Of a stretch of DNA of 64,000 nt, positions 12,691-23,392 are shown one piece after another. Source of the DNA: Agrypnia vestita. Its lineage: Eukaryota > Arthropoda > Insecta > Trichoptera > Phryganeidae. The notes under the pieces were generated by a model, which was not told where the DNA came from, did no database searches, and saw only the letters and a program-made list of their open reading frames with translations. How positions within the stretch are numbered: the first letter of the stretch is position 1; every line of letters begins with the position of its first letter. The DNA lies in assembly GCA_016648135.1 (NCBI GenBank), contig JADDOH010002002.1, positions 62,001 to 126,000 on the forward strand, read 5' to 3'. The translations under genes and the position numbers were made by a program.

Positions 12691-14289
12691 TATATATTCA
12701 TTATATTTTATAAATATCTATGCAGCGAGATTGATGAATACAAAAGAGAGAGAAAGTGCAACTATAAAATTAGATTTAAAAATATTTTACTGTGATAACA
12801 AATCAATAATATTATTTTTTCACTAATCATTAGGTAAACGCGATTAATATTCCCCGCCTCCTATATACAAACCAGTCCCTAATTATTCCAAGTTAAAACG
12901 TCCGAGATGTTCACGAAATATCAATCTTTAGTAGAACTACATTTGTCCTTTCTAATGGCATTGCTAACTTATTTATTTTGCTAGATAATAACACTAATTA
13001 AGGAGCGGCTTTTTGTATCGACAATCACATATTTTTTTATTGTAATACAGCTGTTTAATTATCTAAAGCGCATCATGCTACAAAAATACTGTCTGCGGAA
13101 AATAGATTTTATTTTTCTCTACGATTAAAGATTATTTAATCTAAAACTGATTATAGTCTTAACCTCTCTCAAGTTTATTTTGTTTATTCTACTTATATAT
13201 TTATATTCATTTTAAATTATTTGTGAAACCATTAACAACACAAATTCATTTTACAGTAATAATAATACTCTTTTCAATTAAATTGATTACCGCAGCAACT
13301 CTGACTCAGGGGTTTTTAAAGTCACTCTTCAATTCCATTCTCTCGTTAGTGAACTTTCGATTTTCGTCTTAGAATTACATATTGATTTGTAATTTTCCTA
13401 CCTCGTTACTGCCATGAGATTCACAATTGACTTCTTGCTACAGAGCGACCTTCTTTGCTGAGAAAATTCTCAATCACACGATCTTAGACTCTCACCTGTC
13501 ATCTATAGGTTCTCAACACAATGTAAGATTATCTTCTTCCTATATGAAAACACTAAAGATACATGTATGTTTCCCTCAATTTCTTAAGTATAAACAATGG
13601 GAATTGTGCGATAATAATCGAGAAACGAAGACGTAACATCAAACAAAAGTTAAGCAATTACATGTCAACTTAATAATTAAATATGTATAAGATACGTATT
13701 TCTGCATTGACTGTGTAATCCGGTAATATTGGCAAATGTAAATCTCTCTGACGGCAAACAGAATCTCAGTATCCTGCGAGATTTAAACTCTTTATTAATA
13801 CCAGCTTCTTTATTTATTTATGTTACTTTTTATCTTGAAATAGTACCTTCTTAGAAGCGACATTTTATTTAAATAAATATAAATATTAGTGTTAAAAATT
13901 TATAAATTATATAGTCTACAAAAGTTATCAATCTATTAAAGTATCAAAATGTATTACGCCGTTTGTATCGCACTGATATTCTCACTCTTACGTACTCTGC
14001 TACTTAATTCATTGATTGTTAATATCCGCACTAAATCGCCCGCTTGCTGTTTCGCTCGTTTATTTGTGGCCTCGTTTCTGTCAAAAGAAACTATCGTTCT
14101 TGTCCGCTGCAACGCATTCTACAGGAAATGTTTTAGTATATTTCCTTGTATTCTACTTCCTTTCGGGTGTTTATAATTTATAACGTTCAGAGTGTTGTTA
14201 AATCTTCAATTATGTGCAGTTCCTTTTTCTTCTCTAGATGCTAGAATTATTAGGTATAGCATTATAGCCGTTTTATATTCACTGGAGTG
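12691..14289. other. Unassigned
   Basis: No convincing gene. Frames at 13427, 13949 and 14192 are hydrophobic or low-complexity without domains. Some of 13930-14289 may be an unrecognised upstream part of the LINE fragment on the minus strand that follows. Confidence 0.4.
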
Positions 14290-14770
14290 TGAAGATCTTA
14301 CAAGTATCTTCCTCTTTTCTTTGCCTATTGTTATTCGATGCCATATATGTACGCATTTTATTTTTTTATATATGTTCGCGTTTTAGATTTAAGCCTCTTG
14401 GTTCTCCCCGGAAACCACAGAATGTCTGCGTTCGTCCAACGACTGTCCGACCTCCGGTTGATGTGAAATGCTCATTGTGTACATATTTAATTATCTTCAA
14501 CTGCTCATATCTGTTCACTTAATCTCTTGTTTTTTCCTGCCTTCGTTTGACGCCTAATATTTTTTTTATTACTGTGTTATCTTTCTGCTATCTTTTTGCT
14601 ATGTTATACTAAAGTTTCGGACCTCTGTTTTATTAAGAGTCCATACCTTGCAACTGTTTCTGAGAACTGCATCTGTTCTTTGATTGAACACTTTTCCTGG
14701 ACACAGTGGAAGAACACTTCTTAAAATCATATTCAAATGTCCGAATCCCCGAGTAGTAAAGATGGTCTAT
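14290..14770 (-). pseudogene. LINE reverse-transcriptase fragment, decayed
   Basis: Reading the minus strand gives VWTLNKTEVRN, matching the conserved W.L.K...R segment of LINE reverse transcriptases. It is preceded by IRTFEYDFKKCSSTVS and followed after frame changes by INRRSDSRWTNADILWFPG, which resembles the RR.D.RW...V..W.PR.GKR segment. Multiple frameshifts and stops are present. It lacks the catalytic aspartate box and any intact 5' part. Confidence 0.55.
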
Positions 14771-15339
14771 ACCACTGTTATAATAATAAAAATTGATAAT
14801 TTATAGAGCGCCATTTTCCTGAAATTTCACCTCAGGGGCGCTTTACACAAACATGTAAGGTCATACACTAGTACTTAACGTTGAAAATTTATGGATTTTT
14901 TTTTTAAAAAGGTGAATTTTTAAATACTACTTTTGTTAAACTGTTCCGTAATATGGAGAGAGGAGAATTCCATGCCTTTGGGCTCGCCACCGCAAATTCG
15001 AATTCACTAAAATCTGGCAATGGTTGATTGGTTCTACAACCCTTCTTGCAGCTGAAGTAGCGGCTGAAGTCAGAGTTTGGCATCTTCCATTCAAGTTGTT
15101 TAGAATACAGAGCTCTTGAATATTATGTGCCGCTGTGTACATCAACCAACACAACTTAAATTCGAGTCTTTGAGAGAAAAGGAACCAATGTAGTTCACGT
15201 AAAAGGTATGTTATTTGCGATAATTTTAATATTGCTTTGATGGTACTATCCGTACTGCCGCATTCATAACAGATTGTAGTCTATACAAATGATATATTAG
15301 AAGTCCAGCATAAACACTATTATAGTAGATAATGTTATT

Positions 15340-15540
15340 AGTTTTTCACGGCCGCTCAGAATCTTTTGGAGTATTATGCCGTGTTTTTACGATCTTTCTG
15401 GCCGACGTTTCGGATCCCATTGCAGGGTCCATCATCCACGTGAACACATCTGCCCTGATGCATCCTGCAACGGGATCCAAATCATTGGCCAGAAACGTCG
15501 TAAAAACACGGCTTAATACCCCAGAAGACCCACACCAAAA
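15340..15540. mobile_element. Palindromic H1 element with split hammerhead-like halves
   Basis: Two inverted arms (about 15350-15440 and 15450-15530) share TATTATGCCGTGTTTTTACG and TTTCTGGCC. Each arm carries part of the same hammerhead-like sequence. Related copies begin TTTTCACGGCC..TCAGAATCTTCTG at 21181 and similarly at 58580. No coding capacity. The two inverted copies look like a head-to-head duplication of one short ribozyme-bearing unit. Confidence 0.6.
15400..15452 (-). ncRNA. Hammerhead-like motif (H1), incomplete
   Basis: On the minus strand TGGATGAT is followed by stem II GGACCC / GGGATCC (one bulged A) with loop TGCAAT, then GAAACGTC. One change from CTGATGA is present. After GAAA the palindrome ACGT would give a minimal stem III and GTC the cleavage triplet. 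The opposite arm (plus strand, 15455-15500) keeps CTGATG and the stem I partner TCTGCC / GGCCAGA but has lost GAAACGTC. Neither copy is complete. The ancestral unit combines both. Confidence 0.45.
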
Positions 15541-15599
15541 GACTATTATAGTAGTTCATACATAACACAAATGCATTTATGAGTAGACTAATTATATTA

Positions 15600-15850
15600 A
15601 TTTTCTTGTAATATCGTTGGATCTAGGGGATTTAAAGGCCGACCTTACACGGTGTACAACAAGGATTCGTAGCCTCAATGCATCCTTTCGAACACTGTCC
15701 ACCCATCTCATGCTTTTGAGCCTCAGGCGCCAAGTTCTCGTTGACGTTGTCTCGTAGACCTTGCGGCATGGTGCTCCGGTGTTGTCCATGTCACAACATG
15801 TCCAACCCATCTTCGCCTTCTTGACTTCCATATTGCTGAGTTACTTATTG
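15600..15850 (-). pseudogene. LINE C-terminal fragment
   Basis: The minus strand reads RRRRWVGHVV in one frame and KVYETTSTRTWRLRLK, then RWVDSVRKDALRLRI in the next. This matches the end of insect LINE proteins (WVGHV.RM..., GRPK.RW.D.V..D...L). At least two frameshifts. Only the last 80-90 residues are represented. Confidence 0.6.
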
Positions 15851-16019
15851 TATTTACAATATTGCAAAAAAGATTAACTGACAAAATATCAATTAAAGTG
15901 AACATACATATATTTATTTTACAACATTATTAACTATATTTATTGTGATATAACTGAATTATCATTAATAAATAACCCTTGTCAATTTTCAAATAATGAT
16001 CTAAATATAATAATTTTGT

Positions 16020-16160
16020 AGTCTGCACGTAAGTCAAAGTTTCTGGAATTTACAGCTAAAAAACGAAATTACACGGCTGGAGTAAGACTCGAACCTCGGA
16101 CGTGCAGACGGCAACGCGGCAACTAAGAGACATAGCCACCATCGCTTTTCACTGGTATGT
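16020..16160 (-). mobile_element. tRNA-derived SINE S3, copy 1
   Basis: The minus strand carries a pol III A-box-like TGGCTATGTCTCTTAGT and B-box GGTTCGAGTC, followed by AATTTCGTTTTTTAG. A second copy at 50530-50690 has the same order. No intact cloverleaf is formed, so this is not a functional tRNA gene. Confidence 0.6.
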
Positions 16161-16192
16161 TAAAAATATACTTTATATATACCTATACTACA

Positions 16193-16420
16193 GCTTGTTG
16201 GTCTTGTGGTTAGGACTCTCGCCTCGTGATCCAAAGGTTGCAGGTTCGAATCTCACTCCAGACAAGCAATTTAGTCCTATTTTCATAGCACAAGCGTTTA
16301 GCTTAATTTGAAAATAGTAAGAATATTGATGTGACACGAATTCCGTGTTCGCATCTCTATTTTTTTTAGAAAAAAAAATTGTAAGAGGAAAACTTAGCTA
16401 AGACGGAAACTATTAATTTA
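16193..16420 (+). mobile_element. tRNA-derived SINE S2, copy 1
   Basis: The head GCTTGTTGGTCTTGTGGTTA, with B-box GGTTCGAATC and 3' GACAAGC, can form a 7-bp acceptor-like stem, but the anticodon and T stems do not pair. The tail ATAGCACAAGCGTTTAGCTT, then ATTCCGTGTTCGCATCTCT, is shared with copies at 30604 (+) and 58350 (-). It appears inserted within the S3-plus-CACGGGTGTACGGCTAG arrangement that is uninterrupted at 50530-50800. Confidence 0.75.
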
Positions 16421-16850
16421 CGCCTCTTTCGTAATTTTTCACGGGTGTACGGCTAGTTATAACTATATCTATAGAACTCAATGTCTAACTGATTATCTGC
16501 ATGTCTGTCTGTTCTCTATAAATTTTGCATACGTATTTCTTCTCTCTTCCTTTAGACTACTCCTTCCTTCTGGTATATTTTCAGTACAAATCTACACCGA
16601 TTGACAGATCTGACCTGAATTTCGCGTACATATTCTTTAGGTTCCGGTGGAATATATAGGCCACATCCCTCCCTTCTGGAAATCTGATAAATCCCAGCGT
16701 AGATTAAATGGAAACATTGCTTTTATTAAAGACTTTGCAAAAGAATGGAACCTTTGTGTGTCCCCACAAACTTATTTATAATATGTAACTTATTTTTATC
16801 TTTATATCCTAAACCCGGACATCGCCGGGTACGAGCAGCTAGTTTTATTT
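16421..16850 (-). mobile_element. Repeat family E, copy 1 (minus)
   Basis: It ends on the plus strand at GCCGGGTACGAGCAGCTAG. The minus strand therefore opens ACTAGCTGCTCGTACCCGG and includes TTTGTGGGGA..CACA, a (GACA)n-like tract and GACATTGAGTTCTATAG. The same sequence order occurs at 56608 (+). The plus-strand left part CACGGGTGTACGGCTAG also recurs at 50770. Probably a non-autonomous element; class uncertain. Confidence 0.6.
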
Positions 16851-16989
16851 ATAAAATATATATCATCTTTTAGCCAATGTCACACCATTGCTAGATGAGG
16901 GCCTCCAAGACACTGCCGATTCAATCGGCTTCCGCCAATATTGGCTATTTCACTCCCACTGCTACAATAATTCCGTCTGTCCATCGAGT

Positions 16990-17420
16990 GGGTGTCTTCT
17001 AGATTGTTTTTCGACGGTGTGCAAAAAAGTAGGTATGGAAGTCTTTGGGTGTTCATAGGGCTTACGACCTATCGTACGGCTAGCTTAAGTGATCATTTTA
17101 CACAATATAACGTTCCACCCATGATAGACTACAACATCTATCCAATTTGTGGAAGTTGTATATATTTTTAACATGCACACCTTGTTTCATATGTAGGTTG
17201 TATTTTTACTACTGCCACTTGCAGTCAAAAGCTTTGTCATTCCTATAATTCACTACAAATGTCACTGTACATTCATAAGGAGATATCTATATTTTGATTG
17301 GAGTTTTTAAGCCGGCCGTACGATAGGCCGTAAGGCCTATGAACACCCAAAAAGAGGACTTTTATACTTACTTTCCCATATAAAAATATAGCTTCGTTAT
17401 AATATATGTTGATTAATGAT
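16990..17420. mobile_element. Foldback MITE family F, copy 2
   Basis: Left arm around 17028-17090 (GTAGGTATGGAAGTC, GGGTGTTCATAGGGCTTAC, CGTACGGCTAGCTTAAG) is matched in reverse at about 17305-17395 (GCCGTACGATAGG, CCTATGAACACCC, TACTTACTTTCCCAT). The centre holds TTGTATATATTTTTAACATG as in other F copies. Non-coding. Confidence 0.7.
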
Positions 17421-18239
17421 GTTGCCCTGAGGATACAATCCAGTATTGTGTTCTTGAAAAATTTGGACACACTCAAAATATTCGGAATACATTATTAATG
17501 TTTTTCTTTACGTTAACTATTCCAAATGTTTATTTTTTCAAGGAAAATTTAATTAAACCGCCACATTATTTTAAATGGCGAACGGAAACAATAAAAATAG
17601 TATACAGGTAGCTCACAAAAGAATCATTCCCTTTTTCAGAGATCTCAGAAATATATTTAAATAATGAAGATACTGAGAAATATTTACAAAAAATATGATA
17701 ATAGTCCTTATTTGAGCTTGTCACCCTGTCTCATGTAAGTGACATCTTATTAGAAAACTTGGAGTCAGAGAGAAGACAAAAATGATTGGAAATATTGAAA
17801 TTCTGAAATAAAATACGGGCGTATTTCACAATCAAAGGTCAGCAGAAATCAAATATTCCCATAGAGGTAAAGAAATAATATTTTCACAGAATATTTTATT
17901 ATATAAGCACCGTCGCGTCGTATTTTTTATTAAAATAGATATAAATGATAGAATGTCACATCACCATCACGATAATCAGAGGTGCCCTTAACAGATTATA
18001 TTTATTTAATAAATTAAGCGTTTTTTTCATTTTTAAAAAAAAAAATTATTGTTAAATCAATGCATATTTCATATTATTGTAGATCGTGCCAAGTCTTAAA
18101 CAGCTTGTCGGCACGTTTCTTTTCCATTATCTTGCATAAGTACATTGCATATTTAGTTATAGGTACATATATAATTTACATAGGATAAAATATATATTAA
18201 AAATAATAATATTATATGAACATAACAAAACTTTAAAAA
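17421..18239. other. Unassigned AT-rich sequence
   Basis: Nothing is recognised. Confidence 0.5.
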
Positions 18240-18533
18240 CTTAGTTTACAGAGTGGAAGTTCATGATTAACACAATAATTTATACACAACGTTTTATTCG
18301 ACTTATTTGATTTATACAAGCCTAAGTACTTTCGATGGGCACAACCTTCATCTTCAAAGGCAATATTGCCTTTGAAGATGAAGGTTTTTATATTTCCTAA
18401 ATTATTTCCTAAATTCAATATTGCCTCTGAAGATGATGGTCGTGTCCATCTAAAGCGCTTAGGATTATATAACTCAAATAAGTGGAATAAAACGTTGTAT
18501 AAATTATTGTGTATATTTATTTACGGGAAACTA
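18240..18533. mobile_element. Foldback element with arms of about 100-130 bp
   Basis: Left arm 18240-18368 and right arm 18416-18533 are inverted copies. Both contain CACAATAATTTATAC, CAACGTTTTATTC, ACTTATTTGA and CTTCAAAGGCAATATTG or its diverged form. The 47-bp spacer itself begins with a reverse copy of the arm tip, creating a perfect inner palindrome. The spacer also has a tandem ATTATTTCCTAAA. Non-coding; the short frames on both strands are shadows of the symmetry. Confidence 0.85.
18343..18386. repeat. Perfect 44-bp palindrome
   Basis: AACCTTCATCTTCAAAGGCA at 18343 reads into its exact reverse complement, ending at 18386, with no loop. Symmetry centre CAATATTG. It lies at the inner edge of the larger foldback. 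Confidence 0.95.
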
Positions 18534-19612
18534 ACAATACAAATAAAAATTAGGTTACACGTGATTATTAAGTAGTAAAGAGACCACCTTACAAGCTTCC
18601 ACAGAATTATCATGTTATAAAATAAAGCAACAATAACTTAACTTATACAAAAAAATTAATGGTTTAAGTTAAGAACAAGTTAGAGTCATTTAATTTACTC
18701 GTATTTAATCATGACAGATTTTGTTTGCGCCTTGACTCCAGTTCTATCCACATTTATATAATTTATAGACATGTACTTATTTCTCTAATCTCTGTTTTTT
18801 TTTTATTTTCTAACATTTTTTTTTATTATTCTTCTTCTGTACTTTGTGGATGTTCAGGAAATCTTCATGTCTAGTTCAAATCATCTATTCTTATTTTTCT
18901 TCTTATTCACCTCTCTTTGGAGCCTCGTGAAATCTTCGTGATATCTCTTTGTATTTCCACAGTACTCAGAGTGACTCTCTTTATAGTTTTATATTCAAGT
19001 AAGTTATTGGATAACGCAACATTTCCAATCTACCACTTTCCTACTAACACTTTCACCCGTTCTTTCATTTCTAGCAAACTTACATTATAATAATTTTAAT
19101 ATAACGATTAAGACATTACTTTGATACCATTAATTTGAGATCCTCATTCCAAGAAAAAATAAAAATAAAACTTTTTTGATCGTTGTCACTCAGCTCTTTA
19201 ATCAAAAGTGTTTTGCTAATTCATTCTTAGAAAAGAGTTTTAAAACAAAAGTGTTGTTTAAAAATAATTGAGAATCTGTTTAAAATTCCACAAGACTAGG
19301 ATTTTTTTACTTCTGTAAATTAATTTGGTACGTCAGCTGGGCGTTTGAAATGAATCTGTGTTTCATTTCTCAGTGATTCTAAACATTTGCATGGCGTTAT
19401 TAAAAGTTTTTGTGGTGAATCCGGACAAGTCTAGAATCCGAATCTATTACTCGACACAATTAAATCAAAAAATAAAAGTTTGTTTTTTTTTACACGCCAA
19501 CATTTCCGCGGATCTTCAGACAAATTTCTGTTTATTAATAAATTTAATTACAGGAAAATCCGAACACATACTTGAATAGAATAAAACAAAATAGATAATA
19601 GAAAATAAGTTG
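18534..19612. other. Unassigned AT-rich sequence
   Basis: No gene is recognised. A small hairpin, GAAATGAATCTGTGTTTCATTTC-like, is at about 19346-19370. The 73-codon frame at 19358 has no domain. Confidence 0.5.
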
Positions 19613-19750
19613 TTAATTGAGATAAATTATAGAAATCTCACAGAGACGAAGCTATTTATATGCGAAACGTGTAAGAAGTCTTTATAGGGTCACCACATTA
19701 CCTGTATCGGCTGGATTAATTAATCACTTAACACAATGCAACCTTAAGAC
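19613..19750 (+). mobile_element. Partial family F element (one end)
   Basis: It begins TTAATTGAGATAAATTATAG, then CTCACAGAGACGAAGCTA and ATCACTTAACACAATGCAAC, matching the left end of F copies at 61004 and 46890. The partner arm is not evident. Confidence 0.6.
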
Positions 19751-21179
19751 AGATTATAGATTATAGACCTTAAAAAAATTCGCTTATTAACAATTTTTTG
19801 AAAGTTGTGTGTTATTTAGGTGTGTACTTAGGTAGGTAAATAAGTATGTTATTTATCTGCCATATTTTAAATATATATTTGAAGCATCTACACCGTAGCC
19901 ATGTATGCTCAAACGTTTCTAATTCCCGTGATATAGTATATTGATGCCTCTATATTTTTTAAATTTAATTAAATCAAAATCCTGTACAAGAACGTACATA
20001 ATATAATAGCAATATTGTGAAAATAAATTAATGTTTATGCGTAGTGTTATTTTTTTATAAATATTACTCATACGCTTTTAAAACGTCGCTGAGGCGAACC
20101 ACACTTGGAATTTCGCCGCCTTCATAAAATATCATATTATCTTAAATGTATGCAAGTCCCTCACCGTCTGGTCCACCGTGACAGATGTAATTAATATAAA
20201 TATTGTATATAATGTGCGGTCAGTAGGAACTGACATCCACCCTCCTCAGCGTTACTCCAAATGTCGACTTTTTCTCGGAACCTACTCAATTAAAAAAGAC
20301 TTCGGCATTTAGGTCTCGCTTCGAGACGACAATATCCGTCGGATAAAACACTCGCCGGAACGCAAAGGTACAAACGTAACCCATACACGTGTTAAAATGA
20401 AACGAACACAATTTCGACCTTTTTCCGAGGTTCCGATGATTTCACTATTTTTTTGTTTCCATAGGATCACACCTTTGTCAGAGACGAGGTGGGTCGGATC
20501 ATAAAAATAATTTCACTTTTTATTAACACTAATTTTTGGAATTATTTCACCGCTGGGAATTTCTAGGCGTCCATTTCCGTGGTGAAATATATTCTTTGAC
20601 TATAATTTTTTTGCGAGAATTTTTGCTAAGAATTCTTGACTCATCTCATCAGGATTATTCTGAACACTCCCTGACATTTGAGACTCGAACGTCAAATAAT
20701 TTAGATAAATTAGATTCTCCCGGTTGGTTATTACATAATGTAATAAAAACATGCGTCATCTCTAACCTTTACATGTCGGTGTCAGCTCACTTACGCAATA
20801 AGTCGTATGGGGTTCTCTTGGGTACCTATTTTTACAGTCGTATGAAAAAAAACTGAAATGAAAAATTCTAAAAAAAGTATTTCATAATACTTTAATATGC
20901 TGGATATTAAAAAAAGTTTATTTTTAAAATGAATTTAATTTTGGCTTCATTTCTTGGTATATATTATTACATATAAAATTATTACGATTTTAATTTTTTA
21001 TTTGGAACTAACTAATAGCAGGTTTTACATTTTGTGTCCTTGAAAATTATAAAAATAAGTTTACTATATATATTTTTTTTCACATAATACAAAGAAAATA
21101 CGCCGCAAGTGCCACTACGTGGCGCAAATAATGAAGAAGTTTCAAATAATAATGAAATAATAAAACATTAATAAAAAAA
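19751..21179. other. Unassigned; complex block at 20230-20480
   Basis: 20230-20480 is single-copy-looking, higher-GC sequence (including the small hairpin GTCTCGCTTCGAGAC) and is a candidate conserved non-coding block. A 106-codon frame at 20536-20856 follows it but shows no domain and ends in lysine/serine-poor low-complexity sequence. I do not call it. Confidence 0.35.
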
Positions 21180-21180
21180 A

Positions 21181-21320
21181 TGTCAGGTTTTCACGGCCAT
21201 TCAGAATCTTCTGTCTGTAGTTTTCACATCAGCCCTGATGATGGACCCTGCAATGGGACCCCAAACTTCAGCCAGAGAGGTCACATATACATGGCAGAAT
21301 ATCCCAGAAAACTACAACAG
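21181..21320 (+). mobile_element. H1 element copy with hammerhead-like motif
   Basis: It starts TTTTCACGGCCATTCAGAAT. The motif CTGATGA lies at 21235-21241, followed by GGACCC-TGCAAT-GGGACC, then CAAACTTC where the canonical core has GAAACGTC, and AGCCAGAG. Flanking CTTCTGTCTGTAGTTTTC and its inverse GAAAACTACAACAGAAG show that this copy also sat inside an inverted repeat, now shortened on the left. Two core changes make activity unlikely. Confidence 0.55.
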
Positions 21321-21949
21321 AAGATAATGATAATAATAAAAATAGAAATTAAGAGGTTTGAAATAATCTATAAAATAAAATATATATTTTTCTCTGTGTA
21401 ACAATGTCCATCACTAGCATTACCAAGAAGCTACCCTAGAGCCTTAATTCGTAATCAAAATATATTGTAAAATTACCAAATTTTTGATTGAGGGTTTTAA
21501 CTAGTACATAACATTTCCCAAATTAAAATAATTATTTTTATGTAAATAAAACAAAAATAAATATATAGGTATATTCAATTCAATTCAATTCATCCATATG
21601 CATACTTATACTAATTATTTACAAAAACCATATTTATATAGGTATACATATTATGTGAGCACACGCATAGATGCAATTAATTTGAGTATAAAACATTTTT
21701 GGAAGGTAAGAATTATTTTTTTATAGTATTATATATATTTTTTATATATTATTATATATTTATTTATTTATTAAATATGTCAATGTATGGTATTAATTAA
21801 TTATATCTTATAATCATATGACAACTGACACTATTGTTCTTATAATTTGGTTTGAAAAATACGAAGCAGCATTAGAAGTAGGTTTCAATCAATCTCGTAA
21901 ATAATATGCGATACTGTTTGATGACCGGATCAGGAATCTAGATATCTCC
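21321..21949. other. Unassigned AT-rich sequence with simple repeats
   Basis: It contains TTCAATTCAATTCAATTCAT at about 21573-21592 and long TATATA/TTTA tracts near 21720-21775. Nothing else is recognised. Confidence 0.55.
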
Positions 21950-22140
21950 CGCGCCTTTTTTTTCTTCTTCTTATTTTTAACGCTTTACAGGCCAAGAGGC
22001 CCAACTACTAAAATAACATCACAAAAACTCGCAAGTTTAAGTAAATCACATGGATTTATTGTGACCTTAAGGGAATCGAACCCGGAACACTCAGTGTGGG
22101 AAACCAGTGCGTGCCCACCGGGCGAACTATTTCAAAAATA
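21950..22140 (-). mobile_element. tRNA-derived SINE S4
   Basis: On the minus strand, a tRNA-like head with A-box-like GTGGGCACGCACTGG and B-box GGTTCGATTC is followed by CCATGTGATTTACTTAAAC and a (GAA)n-rich tail at the far end (21959-21975 in plus coordinates, TTCTTCTTC). Single copy in the window. It abuts the S1 pair. Confidence 0.6.
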
Positions 22141-22147
22141 AATATTT

Positions 22148-22420
22148 TAAAACCAAATTAATTCATCAATTAGAAAGACAAACATAAAACTCTAATTCAC
22201 GAAAAAATATTTGGCTACTACCGGGATCCGAACCCGGGCCACCTCCTTTCCGGGGCCGGTGCTCTAACCACTAAACTAAAGGAGCCTTATTTAGCTATAG
22301 GAGCATCGGCCCCGGAAAGCAGGTGGCCCGGGTTCGAATCCCGGTAGTAGCTAAATATTTTTACGTGTATTGGATTTTTCCGTATGTCTTTCTAATTGAT
22401 TAATTAATTTGGTTTTAAAA
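22148..22420. mobile_element. Head-to-head pair of SINE S1 copies (large palindrome)
   Basis: Minus-strand S1 (22148-22286) and plus-strand S1 (22294-22420) are nearly exact inverted copies joined at their tRNA-like heads. Each has AGAGCACCGGCCCCGG-like sequence, B-box GGTTCGAATCCCGG, AGTAGCTAAATATTTT, and a tail ending ATGTCTTTCTAATTGATTAA. The left head could form a nearly complete acceptor stem (GGCTCCT / AGTAGCC, one mismatch) but no proper anticodon stem. Further S1 copies lie at 36066 (+) and 43452 (-). Confidence 0.85.
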
Positions 22421-23289
22421 ATTTCACAGAACTTTGTTTTGAAAAATTACAACTTCACAAATATGAATGTGTTCTTGAATATAAATATTTTATTTCATGT
22501 AATTCTAGCTGGTGGCTATCTCAGCTCTAAGAATCATGACCGCTTACAATACATATAATGTACAAGTATTTCAGTTTTCTGCTTTCCTCCAGGCGTAATG
22601 GTATTCTTTAAGACGCTGCTTCTCATTATCTCCTTTAGTTGCATGCTTCTAGGTGACGCCTAGAATTAACTAAAAAAATACGCATGATTGTACTTTTTTT
22701 AAATAATCAACTATTCGCGGTAGATCTTACAGGTTATACGATTTTATAGAGCAACGCAATGCGTAAATAAATTATTCACTTGAAACGCGTAGAAATAACA
22801 TCGTTAGTGTCCATACCAATCTGTTGGCAACATGCCAAACTAAACCCTTAAATTAAGTGCACAAAAATTTTGCTTTTTTAATAAACACGGCAATTTTCAC
22901 CTCTTTTCAAAACAGAAACGCCAGTTTTTGAAAAAACAATCAGGGCCCTAAAAATTCCTTATTTCAAAATGACGACTCTCGCAAGGTACGCCGTACCAAA
23001 CTATTTAAATCAAATAGTTTATTCCCAGCAAAAATACGGACACTACCTGTCGAACTTGGTTCTATATGCCTAACTTGTTGGCTCAGTTGATTAGAAAAAT
23101 ATTCCTACAAGAAAAATAGTCACGACGACTGTATTAAAGAATTGGTGATTTTAGAGAAGCAAATATTTTAAAATGATTATTAAAAAATTATTCGATTTTA
23201 ATATACACATTGAGATTAATAAGATTTTCCACAAAATTAAAGTATTAAATTCTGCATTCGGCCATTTTAACTGAAACACCGGTCGGAAC
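22421..23289. other. Unassigned
   Basis: No gene or repeat is recognised. Confidence 0.5.
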
Positions 23290-23392
23290 AAATGATGTCA
23301 CGCCTATGTAAGCATTACCGTGTCTCTTGAGCTGTTGTCATAGACACAATGCAATGTTTACTTAGGCTTGACGTCACGTAGACGCCGTGATA
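23290..23392. repeat. Imperfect inverted repeat, about 35-bp arms
   Basis: ATGTCACGCCTATGTAAGCA and AC..GTGTCT are mirrored by AGACAC..AATGTTTACTTAGG and CTTGACGTCACG. The spacer contains TTGAGCTGTTGTCAT. The arms are GC-richer than the flanks. It may be a short foldback element. Non-coding. Confidence 0.65.

Noticed and set aside
16193..16262. Possible functional tRNA gene (7-bp acceptor-like stem)
   Set aside because: Anticodon and T stems do not pair and the same head occurs in two further SINE copies.
22214..22286. Possible tRNA gene with TAGC ends
   Set aside because: One acceptor mismatch, no proper anticodon stem, and an inverted twin with the same SINE tail.
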